Shown: piece by piece, positions 1-7,780 of the stretch | How the letters are laid out: each line of letters starts with the position of its first letter | Numbering within the stretch: the first letter of the stretch is position 1 | Assembly: GCF_001889045.1 (NCBI RefSeq) | Contig: NZ_CP018155.1 | Coordinates: forward strand, 543,501 to 607,500 | Reading direction: 5' to 3' | DNA from: Tenacibaculum todarodis | GTDB lineage: Bacteria; Bacteroidota; Bacteroidia; Flavobacteriales; Flavobacteriaceae | Length of the DNA: 64,000 bases | Notes under the pieces: generated by a model | Databases searched by the model: none | What the model was told of the DNA's origin: nothing | Seen by the model: the letters and a program-made list of their open reading frames with translations, nothing else | Translations under genes and position numbers: made by a program

Positions 1-381
1 AATAGATTGAAAGTTGCTGAAGTTGAAACGATAAAGGCTGGAAACTTACTGCATTTAAAAACCAAAATTTCGGGAGAACTTAAAACGAATAGTTTAGAAC
101 TGATTTCTAAATTACATCCAACTCCTGCAGTTTGTGGCTTACCTTTAGAAGTATCAAGAGATTTTATTTTAGAAAACGAAAATTATAAACGTAGTTTTTA
201 CACTGGTTTTCTTGGTGAAATTAATACAAATTCTAATTTCTATGTAAACCTTCGTTGTATGGAAATTGTAGCTAATAATGCATGCATTTATATTGGAGGT
301 GGAATCACAAAAAATAGTAATCCTTTAAAAGAGTGGGAGGAAACCGTTGCTAAAACAAGGGTTATGAAAAAAGTTTTGTAA
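1..381 (+). CDS. menF: Isochorismate synthase, C-terminal fragment (cut by window edge)
   Basis: The frame is open from base 1, so this is the 3' end of a gene that starts outside the window; the TTG at 7 is not a real start. The visible ~126 residues match the C-terminal part of the chorismate-binding family: a CGLP segment, a YTGF-G motif around residues 60-65 of the visible part, an R-C-M-E segment and the GGGIT turn followed by a P-xx-EWEET segment. These surround the Mg/chorismate site in MenF, EntC and anthranilate synthase. In a flavobacterium without visible siderophore genes, isochorismate synthase for menaquinone is the most likely role, but the fragment alone does not exclude another chorismate-using member. 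A hairpin follows the stop codon directly. Confidence 0.8.
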   Translation, partial: NRLKVAEVETIKAGNLLHLKTKISGELKTNSLELISKLHPTPAVCGLPLEVSRDFILENENYKRSFYTGFLGEINTNSNFYVNLRCMEIVANNACIYIGGGITKNSNPLKEWEETVAKTRVMKKVL

Positions 382-391
382 ATTAAAAAAA

Positions 392-418
392 CCACTAACA
401 AATTGCTAGTGGCCTTTT
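392..418 (+). terminator. Hairpin after menF fragment
   Basis: CCACTA (392-397) pairs with TAGTGG (407-412) around a 9-base loop. A-rich sequence precedes it and CCTTTTCT follows. It lies 10 bases after the stop codon. The stem is short, so this is a weak to moderate intrinsic terminator. Confidence 0.5.
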
Positions 419-458
419 CTGTGTAAAATAAACTTGAATTAAAAGTTTCTTAAATATT

Positions 459-641
459 TTAATGAGATATGTTGTAAAGAAATGTTCCAATTATTTCTCC
501 TCCGCTGTAGAAACTCCCAATAACAGAAGTAACTAGAAAAAGAGTTATACCTAAATTAATAATAGATTTCTCTTTAGTTGATAATAACTGATACTTGTTA
601 ATCGCTAAATCAATAATAAAATTTTCTTTTTTTGTGTTCAT
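459..641 (-). CDS. Small membrane protein, unknown function
   Basis: A 60-residue protein that I do not recognise. A charged N-terminal third with several Lys precedes a hydrophobic segment (about residues 28-45, ITLFLVTSVIGSF) and a second weakly hydrophobic stretch near the C-terminus, so it probably sits in the inner membrane. It starts 11 bases after the stop of the DUF3276 gene on the same strand and is probably cotranscribed with it. Its short length makes the call less secure than its neighbours, but the spacing and membrane-protein composition favour a real gene. Confidence 0.6.
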   Translation of the reverse strand: MNTKKENFIIDLAINKYQLLSTKEKSIINLGITLFLVTSVIGSFYSGGEIIGTFLYNISH

Positions 642-652
642 CTTAGCTGGTT

Positions 653-1027
653 TTAAATATCATCAAAAGAAACATCAGTAAAACTCTCTGTAGAAGCAGT
701 AGTTTCTTCGGTAGTTTCTACAGTTTCTTCTTCTTTCTTAAAGTCTTTTTGGTGACGTTCGCTAATTACTTCGCTACCTTTTTCATTTACAATAAAGTCA
801 GTTGCTTTTTGTAGCATTTCTGTAAAATCAGAAAAATCTTCTTTATATAAATAAATTTTATGTTTTTGATAATGGAAAGATCCATCATCATGTGTAAACT
901 TTTTACTTTCTGTTACTGTTAAATAATAGTCGTCTGCTTTTGTTGCTCTAACATCAAAAAAATACGTTCTACGTCCTGCTCTTAATACTTGTGAAAAGAT
1001 TTCTTCTTGTTCAACTCTCTCGCTCAT
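653..1027 (-). CDS. DUF3276 (Pur-alpha-like nucleic acid-binding) protein
   Basis: A 124-residue protein of the DUF3276 family, found across Bacteroidota and related to eukaryotic Pur-alpha and the Borrelia PUR-domain protein. The conserved part spans about residues 8-85 and contains GRRTYFFDVRAT and YYLTVTESKK, a beta-beta-beta-alpha repeat expected to dimerise and bind single-stranded DNA or RNA. The last ~35 residues are a low-complexity acidic Glu/Thr tail (EETVETTEETTAS), probably disordered. It starts at ATG 1027 and is followed by a small membrane-protein gene. Nucleic-acid binding is inferred from the family; the cellular role is unknown. Confidence 0.85.
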   Translation of the reverse strand: MSERVEQEEIFSQVLRAGRRTYFFDVRATKADDYYLTVTESKKFTHDDGSFHYQKHKIYLYKEDFSDFTEMLQKATDFIVNEKGSEVISERHQKDFKKEEETVETTEETTASTESFTDVSFDDI

Positions 1028-1108
1028 AATTCTCTTATTAATAGTAGTTATTTATTGTAATTTTCTGAAACAAATCTAATAAAATATTTTATTTAGCAAT
1101 GTTAAAGA

Positions 1109-2863
1109 TTAATTTTCTTTTTCTAAAAGTTGTTGTTCGTATAGTTCTTTATAGTAACCTTCTGTTGTTATTAGTTGATTATGAGTTCCTTGTTGAACAA
1201 TTTTTCCTTCATCTAAAACTATAATTTTATCGGCATTTTTTGCTGAAGAAACTCTGTGGCTAATAATAAAAGTGGTTTTGTTTTTTGATACTTTTTCTAA
1301 GTTAGATAAGATTTTTTCTTCTGTTTCAGTATCTACAGCAGATAAACAATCGTCAAAAACTAAAATTTTAGGATTCTTAATAATAGCTCTGGCAATAGAA
1401 GTTCTTTGCTTTTGTCCGCCAGAAAGTGTAACACCACGTTCCCCTAAAATGGTTTTATATCCGTCTTTAAATTCAATAATATTGTTATGAATTACAGCAT
1501 TTTTTGCAGCTTCAATTATCTCTTCTTCAGTAGCGTCTTCTTTTCCGAATTTAATATTGTTCTCAATTGTATCTGAAAACAGAAAAGGATCTTGAGGTAC
1601 AAATCCAATTTGATTACGAACATCATCTAAGTTACAATCTTGTATTGGAGTATTGTCTAATAAAATACTTCCATTAGTTGTATCATATAAACGAGAAACT
1701 AAATTTACTATTGAAGATTTTCCGCTTCCTGTATTACCAAGAATGGCAACGGTTTCTCCAGATTTCACAGTAAAACTTACATCTTTTAATGCTGTAATAT
1801 TTGTGTCATCATACGTTAATGATACATTTTTAAATTCAATATTTCCTTTAACTTCGGTTCTTTGTGTAGTGTTATTTTTAATTTCTGGAACTTGTTCTAA
1901 GAACTCATTTATTCTTTGTTGAGAAGCTTCAGCTTGCTGTACCATTGAAGTTACCCAACCAACAATAGCAACTGGCCACGTTAAAATATTTACATATAAA
2001 ACAAAGGCAGCAATTACTCCAATTTGTATTTCGCCTTCAATATATTGTTTCCCTCCAATATAAATTACAATTAAATTACTAACACCAATTAATAAAACCA
2101 TTAAAGGGAAAAATAGTGCTTGTACTTTATATAAGGAAATGTTTTTCTCTTTACTTTGGTCTGCTAAAGCATCAAAATTTTTAATAACGGCAGTTTCTAT
2201 TCCGTAAGATTTTACCACATTTATTCCAGAGAAAAACTCTTGATTAAATGTTGTTAATTTTGATAAATACTGTTGTACAACCGTACTTCTTATATTGATA
2301 ACTTTACTTATTAAAAATACTGAAACAGATAATAACGGAAACGGAATTAACGTATACATTGTAAGCGTTGGTGCCATTGCATACATTTGCTGAAAACCTA
2401 CAATAAATAAAATAATCATATTTAACGTGTACATAATTGCAGGTCCAAAATACATACGTACTTTAGAAACATCTTCGCTAATTCTGTTCATTAAATCTCC
2501 TGTTCTATTTTTCTTGTAGAAGTTTATAGATAACCTTTGGTATTGTTGATAGATTTCGTTTTTTAAATCGAATTCAATTAAACGAGACATAACAATTATG
2601 GTTTGTCTCATTAAAAACGTGAAAAAACCAGATAATAAAGCAATACCAATAATTAAGAGAACATTATTAAGTAGTTCAGTCTTTACAATTTCCAAATCAG
2701 TTATTTTTCCAGATTGGTAATCTTCAACAGCATTTAAAGAGTTGCTAATTATTCTTGGTATTTCTAAGGCTAGTATTTTTGATAAAAAGGTTATTATTAT
2801 TCCTAATAATAAGCGCCATTTGTATTTTAAAAAGTATTTATTTAAGTATTGAAGTGCTTTCAA
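1109..2863 (-). CDS. ABC transporter, fused membrane and ATPase domains (MsbA/Mdl-like exporter)
   Basis: A 584-residue half-transporter. Residues ~15-310 form a six-helix ABC-exporter membrane domain. Residues ~340-575 form the ATPase, with Walker A GNTGSGKS (376-383), signature LSGGQKQR, Walker B ILVFDD (second Asp at 505), D-loop SAVD and switch His in ISHR. The residue after the Walker B Asp, normally a catalytic Glu, is Asp here, as in one half of heterodimeric exporters such as BmrC and in MdlA/MdlB. No partner gene lies next to it. It probably exports lipids or hydrophobic compounds from the inner membrane; the substrate cannot be read from sequence. It starts at ATG 2863 and is transcribed alone. 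Confidence 0.9.
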   Translation of the reverse strand: MKALQYLNKYFLKYKWRLLLGIIITFLSKILALEIPRIISNSLNAVEDYQSGKITDLEIVKTELLNNVLLIIGIALLSGFFTFLMRQTIIVMSRLIEFDLKNEIYQQYQRLSINFYKKNRTGDLMNRISEDVSKVRMYFGPAIMYTLNMIILFIVGFQQMYAMAPTLTMYTLIPFPLLSVSVFLISKVINIRSTVVQQYLSKLTTFNQEFFSGINVVKSYGIETAVIKNFDALADQSKEKNISLYKVQALFFPLMVLLIGVSNLIVIYIGGKQYIEGEIQIGVIAAFVLYVNILTWPVAIVGWVTSMVQQAEASQQRINEFLEQVPEIKNNTTQRTEVKGNIEFKNVSLTYDDTNITALKDVSFTVKSGETVAILGNTGSGKSSIVNLVSRLYDTTNGSILLDNTPIQDCNLDDVRNQIGFVPQDPFLFSDTIENNIKFGKEDATEEEIIEAAKNAVIHNNIIEFKDGYKTILGERGVTLSGGQKQRTSIARAIIKNPKILVFDDCLSAVDTETEEKILSNLEKVSKNKTTFIISHRVSSAKNADKIIVLDEGKIVQQGTHNQLITTEGYYKELYEQQLLEKEN

Positions 2864-3009
2864 CTAGTAGAATGTTTAATTTATTATATAACGTATATCA
2901 GTTTACAAAAATAGTATATTAAACCTTATTATTTATGTTAAATATGTGTGTTTAAAATTGCGTTTTAAAATGTGTTCTTGTTAAATATACAATAAATGTG
3001 AAGTCTTTT

Positions 3010-3041
3010 TTTGCGTGTGTTTTATTAATATCATATTTTTG
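3010..3041 (+). promoter_or_regulatory. Bacteroidota-type promoter of the dehydrogenase gene
   Basis: TTTG (3010-3013), a 20-base spacer and TATTTTTG (3034-3041) match the flavobacterial consensus TTTG-N17-23-TAnnTTTG exactly. The expected transcription start near 3048 lies upstream of ATG 3096 and downstream of 3015, which argues against the longer reading frame. Confidence 0.65.
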
Positions 3042-3095
3042 TTGATGATATTTTATGAATATCAGAATTTAGACTATAAAATTAAATTTATAAAA

Positions 3096-4190
3096 ATGAC
3101 ATCAGAAATTATTGATACAAAAGACTTAAAAAACGACCCGGTTTTTGGTCAATTTTCATTTAACAATCACGAGCAAATTGTTTTTTGCAATGACGAAGAT
3201 ACAGGATTAAAAGCAATAATTGGTATACATAATACTGTTTTAGGACCTGCTTTAGGAGGAACTAGAATGTGGCAATATAATAGTGAATGGGATGCATTAA
3301 ATGATGTGTTACGTTTGTCTAGAGGAATGACTTATAAAGCTGCAATTACTGGATTAAACCTTGGTGGAGGAAAAGCAGTAATTATTGGAGATGCTAAAAC
3401 GCAGAAAAATGATAAATTAATGCGTCGTTTTGGCGAGTTTGTGCACTCTTTAAGTGGTAAATATATTACTGCGGAAGACATGGGAATGGAAACAAGCGAC
3501 ATGGATGTTATTAGAGAAGTAACTCCTCACGTAACAGGTGTTTCTGAAAGTCTTGGAGGTGCAGGAAATCCTTCTCCAGTAACTGCTTATGGTGTTTATA
3601 TGGGAATGAAAGCTGCTGCTAAATATAAATTTGGTACGGAAAACCTAGACGGTAAAAAAGTACTTGTTCAAGGAGTTGGACATGTTGGAGAAACGTTAGT
3701 AAAACATATTACTGATGAAGGTGCTCAAGTAATAATTAATGATATAAACGAAGCTCGTTTAGAAGAATTAAGTAAAAAATACGGAGCTAATGTTGTTTTA
3801 GGAAACGATATTTATGGTTTAGATGTAGATATTTATGCGCCTTGTGCTATGGGAGCAACAATTAATGATGCAACTATAAATCAAATTAAAGCAAAAGTAA
3901 TTGCTGGTGCAGCAAACAATCAATTAGCAGATGAGTTAAAACACGGAAGATTATTAAAAGAAAAGGGAATTGCCTATGCTCCAGACTTTTTAATTAATGC
4001 AGGAGGAATTATAAATGTTTATGCAGAATTAGAGGGTTACGGAAGAGATGAAATCAATAAAAAAACTGAAAATATTTACAATACAACGTTAGAAATCTTC
4101 AACTTATCAGAAAAAGAAAATATAACAACACATGGTGCAGCTTTTAATATTGCACAGAAAAGAATTGATACTAGAAAAGAATCGAAATAA
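3096..4190 (+). CDS. Leucine-type amino acid dehydrogenase (Glu/Leu/Phe/Val family)
   Basis: NAD-dependent oxidative deamination of branched-chain amino acids to 2-oxo acids, cytoplasmic. The N-terminal domain holds the substrate motif MTYKAA and the catalytic-Lys loop LGGGKAV (Lys93). EDMGM and the GNPSPVTAYGV segment follow, then the Rossmann motif VQGVGHVGE and the C-terminal INAGGIINV. The length of 364 residues fits leucine dehydrogenase. I chose ATG 3096 instead of the upstream in-frame codon at 3015 because the extra 27 residues do not belong to the family and a good promoter overlaps that stretch. The gene is monocistronic and a strong hairpin follows. Valine or phenylalanine dehydrogenase specificity cannot be excluded. 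Confidence 0.88.
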   Translation: MTSEIIDTKDLKNDPVFGQFSFNNHEQIVFCNDEDTGLKAIIGIHNTVLGPALGGTRMWQYNSEWDALNDVLRLSRGMTYKAAITGLNLGGGKAVIIGDAKTQKNDKLMRRFGEFVHSLSGKYITAEDMGMETSDMDVIREVTPHVTGVSESLGGAGNPSPVTAYGVYMGMKAAAKYKFGTENLDGKKVLVQGVGHVGETLVKHITDEGAQVIINDINEARLEELSKKYGANVVLGNDIYGLDVDIYAPCAMGATINDATINQIKAKVIAGAANNQLADELKHGRLLKEKGIAYAPDFLINAGGIINVYAELEGYGRDEINKKTENIYNTTLEIFNLSEKENITTHGAAFNIAQKRIDTRKESK

Positions 4191-4228
4191 ATTATCGATT
4201 TCTTTATAATTCAATCATAAAAAACCCA

Positions 4229-4272
4229 TATTTTTGTAGCGCATTAGAAATAATTCTAATGCGCTTTTTTTA
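4229..4272 (+). terminator. Strong hairpin terminator, overlapping a promoter-like -7 box
   Basis: A perfect 12-base stem (4238-4249 with 4254-4265, loop ATAA) is followed by a run of seven T. It would terminate the dehydrogenase transcript. TATTTTTG at 4229-4236 fits a -7 box that would start transcription into the hairpin towards nusB, but no TTTG lies at the right distance upstream, so the promoter reading is weak. Confidence 0.75.
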
Positions 4273-4293
4273 AACCTAGTTCAGTTCTTTATA

Positions 4294-5232
4294 ATGATTA
4301 ATAGAAGACATATTCGCGTTAAAGTTATGCAATCGATGTATGCGATGCAACAATCTAATAGCGACGATTTAATTAAGGAAGAGAAATTCTTAAAATTTAG
4401 CATTCAAAAAATGTTTGATTTATATGTGTTACAAATTCAACTTATGGTTGAAGTACAAAAACTAGCACATAAAAAAATTGAACTTGCAAAAAAGAAAATC
4501 TTAGCAACTAAGGAAGATTTAAACCCAAACACAAAATTTATAAACAACAGGGTAATTAATTCAATTACTGAAAGTGTATCTTTTGATGGTTATAAAGAAC
4601 TTAACGGTCTTAATAACTGGGAATTAGATGATGAGTATGTAAAGATTATTTGGGAAGAGTTACAAAACTCCGATTTATATGCTAAGTACATTAATACTGT
4701 TGAAGATTCATTTAATGTGGATAGAAGTTTTGCAATCGATTTTTATAGAGAGATTATTGCTCCAAATGAAAAATTAGCAGATTATTACGAAGATACCATG
4801 ATTTCTTGGGTAGATGATATTCCGTTTGTAAACACTTGGGTTCTTAAATCTCTAAACAAACAAAAAGAAGGAAGAGCTTTTCAGTTAGGTAAGTTATATA
4901 AAGACCAAGATGATGAAGATTTTGTTTCTCAATTATTTAAAAAAGCAATTTTAAATCATCACAAATATCAAGATGATATAAAAGATAAAACACCAAACTG
5001 GGAAAGCGATCGAATTGCAGGAATCGATATGATTTTAATAAAAATGGCAATAACAGAGTTTTTGCATTTTCCATCAATACCAAGTAGAGTTTCCATAAAC
5101 GAGTATATAGAATTAGCCAAAGATTATTCAACCGAAAAAAGCGGTTATTTTATAAATGGCGTTTTAGACAAATTATCTAAAGACTATTTAGCAACCAAAA
5201 AAATGGTTAAAATGGGAAGAGGATTAATGTAG
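4294..5232 (+). CDS. nusB: Transcription antitermination protein NusB, long Bacteroidota form
   Basis: A 312-residue protein, about twice the E. coli NusB length. The N-terminus INRRHIRVKVMQSMYAMQQ is the first helix of the NusB fold. A long lineage-specific middle section separates it from the C-terminal NusB core (about 175-305), which contains DRIAGIDMILIKMAITEF and the family-typical INEYIELAKDYSTEKSGYFINGVLD. NusB binds boxA of rRNA leaders with NusE (S10) and supports antitermination. It is followed by a DUF1573 protein and yajC, a common flavobacterial order. ATG 4294 is the only sensible start. Confidence 0.92.
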   Translation: MINRRHIRVKVMQSMYAMQQSNSDDLIKEEKFLKFSIQKMFDLYVLQIQLMVEVQKLAHKKIELAKKKILATKEDLNPNTKFINNRVINSITESVSFDGYKELNGLNNWELDDEYVKIIWEELQNSDLYAKYINTVEDSFNVDRSFAIDFYREIIAPNEKLADYYEDTMISWVDDIPFVNTWVLKSLNKQKEGRAFQLGKLYKDQDDEDFVSQLFKKAILNHHKYQDDIKDKTPNWESDRIAGIDMILIKMAITEFLHFPSIPSRVSINEYIELAKDYSTEKSGYFINGVLDKLSKDYLATKKMVKMGRGLM

Positions 5233-5281
5233 TTCAAAATAATTTAGTAATTTTATCACCATAAAATAAATATTTTAAAAA

Positions 5282-5758
5282 ATGAAAAAAGCAATAGTAG
5301 CAATAGCATTTGTATTAACAGCAGGAGTTTTTGTTTCATGTAAAGAAACAAATGCAGCATCTAAAGTAAAACAAGAAAATGTTGTAAACGCTCAAAAAAG
5401 AGATAACGATATTAGTAAAGGTGCACCAGTTGTAGCTTTTGATAGATTAGAGCACGATTTTGGAACTGTAAATGAAGGAGATGTTGTAGAAACTTCATTT
5501 GTAGTAACTAACACAGGTAAATCTGATTTGGTAATAACTAATGCAACAGCAACTTGCGGTTGTACAGTTCCAACTTGGCCAAGAAATACACCAATAGCTC
5601 CAGGAGAATCTGCGGAAATTAAAGTTAGTTTTAATACTAATGGAAAACCTAACAGACAATCTAAAGCGGTAACATTATTTACAAATACCGCAACTGGTAG
5701 AGAAGTTGTAAAAGTTGTAGGAATGGTTACACCTAAAGCTAAAACACCAAGCGTATAA
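5282..5758 (+). CDS. DUF1573 lipoprotein
   Basis: A 158-residue protein. Residues 1-20 form a lipoprotein signal peptide with a lipobox-like end (FVSC, Cys20), so it is probably anchored in a membrane facing the periplasm. Residues ~50-145 are a DUF1573 immunoglobulin-like (ASPM/SPD-2/Hydin-related) beta domain, with HDFGTVNEGDVVET, the TATCGCTVP motif and FNTNGKPNRQ. The molecular role is unknown. It lies 49 bases after nusB, and its TAA overlaps the next ATG (TAATG at 5756-5760), so translation is probably coupled to yajC. Confidence 0.85.
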   Translation: MKKAIVAIAFVLTAGVFVSCKETNAASKVKQENVVNAQKRDNDISKGAPVVAFDRLEHDFGTVNEGDVVETSFVVTNTGKSDLVITNATATCGCTVPTWPRNTPIAPGESAEIKVSFNTNGKPNRQSKAVTLFTNTATGREVVKVVGMVTPKAKTPSV

Positions 5759-6072
5759 TGATAGCAAGTATATTTTTACAAGCAAATGGTGGTTTAATGA
5801 GTATGCTGCCATTTGTAGCAATGATTGGTGTTTTATATTTCTTTATGATTCGTCCACAGATGAATAAAGCAAAAAAAGAAAAAACATTTCAAGCAGAAAT
5901 AAGAAGAGGCGCTAAAGTTGTAACTTCTAGTGGAATTCATGGAAAAATAGTGGATTTAAACGACGCAGAAGGTACAGTAACTATAGAAACTGGAGCAGGA
6001 AAAATTAAGTTTGAACGCTCAGCTATTTCTATGGAATTAAGCAAACGCTTTTCAGGAGCTGTTAAAAAATAA
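5758..6072 (+). CDS. yajC: Preprotein translocase subunit YajC
   Basis: A 104-residue single-pass membrane protein: N-terminal segment, membrane helix at ~15-32 with the family motif YFFMIRPQMNK, then a small beta-rich cytoplasmic domain with GAKVVTSSGIHGKI. YajC associates with SecDF-YidC at the Sec translocon. Its start codon overlaps the stop of the DUF1573 gene. A clear terminator follows. Confidence 0.92.
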   Translation: MIASIFLQANGGLMSMLPFVAMIGVLYFFMIRPQMNKAKKEKTFQAEIRRGAKVVTSSGIHGKIVDLNDAEGTVTIETGAGKIKFERSAISMELSKRFSGAVKK

Positions 6073-6094
6073 ATCAATTTTTAAATTGATAAAA

Positions 6095-6119
6095 AGTGAG
6101 CTTTTTGCTCACTTTTTTG
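6095..6119 (+). terminator. Intrinsic terminator after yajC
   Basis: AGTGAGC (6095-6101) pairs with GCTCACT (6107-6113) around TTTTT, followed by six T. It ends the nusB-DUF1573-yajC transcript. Confidence 0.8.
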
Positions 6120-6142
6120 TTTTTATGTAGATTGCACTATAA

Positions 6143-7081
6143 ATGGAAAATTTAAGAAACATACCAAAAGCATTTTTTGGATTTTTAGTAGCTTCATTAT
6201 TAATTTGGCTACTTATTAATATGTCTAAAGAATACAGTTCTTCGGTTTCTTATAGTGTGGATTATCAAGAGTTGCCTCAAAATAAATTACTGGAAGAAAA
6301 ACCACAAGAAAATATAAGTTTAGCTATTAAAGCAACAGGATTTAAATTGTTTTCAGCAAATATCTCTTCAAAAAAGATACTACTAAATACCGACAAGTTG
6401 CGTCAAAAAAATGCAACAGATTTTTATCTTTTACCAGAGAGCCAAAAGTTAGCAATACAAAAACAATTAGCTTCTGGTCTTACTTTAGAAGGTATTTTAC
6501 AAGACACACTGTTTTTAAAAATAGGAAGTTTAGCAACAAAGAAAGTTCCAGTTGTAGCAAATTTAGATTTGCAATTTCAACCAGGTTATAATTTGTCTGA
6601 AAAAGTAACAATTAAACCCGATAGTATTACTATTTCTGGACCAGAATTTCAGTTAAAAAGTATTCAGAATATTGCAATAAGTTCATTTAAAATGGAAGGT
6701 TTAAATAGAGATTTCTCTAAAAACGTGTCGTTAAAATTACCTGAAAGCATTGTAAATACTAAGTTTAGTGCTACGGAAGTTAGTGTATCTGGAAAAGTAG
6801 ATAAATTTACTGAAGGTAATTTTGAAGTTCCTTTTAAAGTTGAAAATGTTCCGTTTGGAATTACTCTAAATACCTTTCCTAAAACAGTTAAAGTAACTTA
6901 TATTGTTGGACTTAAAAACTTTGGAAATGTAACCGCAGACTCCTTTGAAGTTGTATGTGATTATAAACAAGCAGTAGAAAATGAGTTGTCTTATTTAATT
7001 CCTAAGGTACATATAAAATCTAGTGAAGTTTCTTCAGTAAAAGTTACGCCAGATAAAATTGAATATCTAATACATAAATAA
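6143..7081 (+). CDS. YbbR-like domain protein
   Basis: A 312-residue protein with an N-terminal membrane anchor (about 10-27, AFFGFLVASLLIWLLINM) followed by an extracytoplasmic beta-rich region resembling YbbR repeats (for example VPVVANLDLQFQPGY and ITISGPEFQL). In Firmicutes the YbbR protein CdaR regulates the cyclic-di-AMP synthase CdaA. No such cyclase is nearby, so the function here is open. Its TAA overlaps the ATG of coaE (TAATG at 7079-7083). Confidence 0.78.
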   Translation: MENLRNIPKAFFGFLVASLLIWLLINMSKEYSSSVSYSVDYQELPQNKLLEEKPQENISLAIKATGFKLFSANISSKKILLNTDKLRQKNATDFYLLPESQKLAIQKQLASGLTLEGILQDTLFLKIGSLATKKVPVVANLDLQFQPGYNLSEKVTIKPDSITISGPEFQLKSIQNIAISSFKMEGLNRDFSKNVSLKLPESIVNTKFSATEVSVSGKVDKFTEGNFEVPFKVENVPFGITLNTFPKTVKVTYIVGLKNFGNVTADSFEVVCDYKQAVENELSYLIPKVHIKSSEVSSVKVTPDKIEYLIHK

Positions 7082-7671
7082 TGGTAGTTGGCATAACAGG
7101 CGGAATTGGAAGCGGTAAGTCTACTGTTTTAAAACTCTTTAAGGGGTTAGGTAGTATAGCAACTTATATAGCAGATGAAGAGGCTAAAAAGTTAATGAAT
7201 AGTTCTAAAGTTATACAAGAAAAACTTGTTTTAGAATTTGGAGAAGAAGTGTATCTAGACAATAAATTAAACAGACCGTTCTTAGCCAATATTGTTTTTA
7301 AGAACAAAGAAAAATTGGCAACTTTAAATGCAATTGTACATCCTGTTGTGTATAATCACTTAGAAAGTTTTATTAAAAATAATACAGATAAAGATTATAT
7401 TTTATATGAAAATGCAATTCTTTTTGAAAACGGAAGCGATGTTTTTTGCGATAAAATAATTACAGTTACTGCACCAGAAAAAGTAAAAATAGATCGTGTT
7501 ATTTCTAGAGATAAAACTTCGGAAAAAGAAGTGAGAAATAGGATGAAAAATCAATGGAAAGACAGTAAGAAAACACTACAATCAAACTACATTATTTGTA
7601 ATGTTTCTTTAACTAAAACAAAAGAGCAAGTCTTAAAAATCCATAATAAATTAACACAAAACCTGCTTTAG
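7081..7671 (+). CDS. coaE: Dephospho-CoA kinase
   Basis: A 196-residue enzyme that phosphorylates the 3'-OH of dephospho-CoA, the last step of CoA synthesis. The P-loop GGIGSGKST is at residues 7-15, ADEEAKKLM covers the substrate-binding Asp region, and LNAIVHPVV and YENAILFE are the family motifs of the CoA-binding and lid regions. Its start overlaps the YbbR stop codon, indicating coupled translation; yajC-YbbR-coaE synteny is common in flavobacteria. Confidence 0.93.
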   Translation: MVVGITGGIGSGKSTVLKLFKGLGSIATYIADEEAKKLMNSSKVIQEKLVLEFGEEVYLDNKLNRPFLANIVFKNKEKLATLNAIVHPVVYNHLESFIKNNTDKDYILYENAILFENGSDVFCDKIITVTAPEKVKIDRVISRDKTSEKEVRNRMKNQWKDSKKTLQSNYIICNVSLTKTKEQVLKIHNKLTQNLL

Positions 7672-7689
7672 GTTAGAAAATATGTACTG

Positions 7690-7776
7690 TTTTTGTTAAA
7701 ATACTCTTAAAACTACAGTATTTTTGTTAATCAACGTTAAAAACCATTTTTGTTAATTTTTAATGCGCTAATTTTG
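7690..7776 (+). promoter_or_regulatory. Promoter region of the two-component operon with three TTTTTGTTAA repeats
   Basis: TTTTTGTTAA occurs at 7690-7699, 7721-7730 and 7747-7756. TTTG (7692-7695), a 23-base spacer and TATTTTTG (7719-7726) form one consensus promoter, giving a ~48-base leader. A second -7 box, TAATTTTG (7769-7776), has TTTG 16 bases upstream and would yield a near-leaderless message. The repeated decamer might be a binding site for the response regulator, but part of the similarity comes from the promoter words themselves. Confidence 0.5.
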
Positions 7777-7780
7777 AATA

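Noticed and set aside
3015..3095. Upstream extension of the leucine-type dehydrogenase
   Set aside because: A consensus promoter at 3010-3041 overlaps it and the extra residues are not part of the family; ATG 3096 is the better start.
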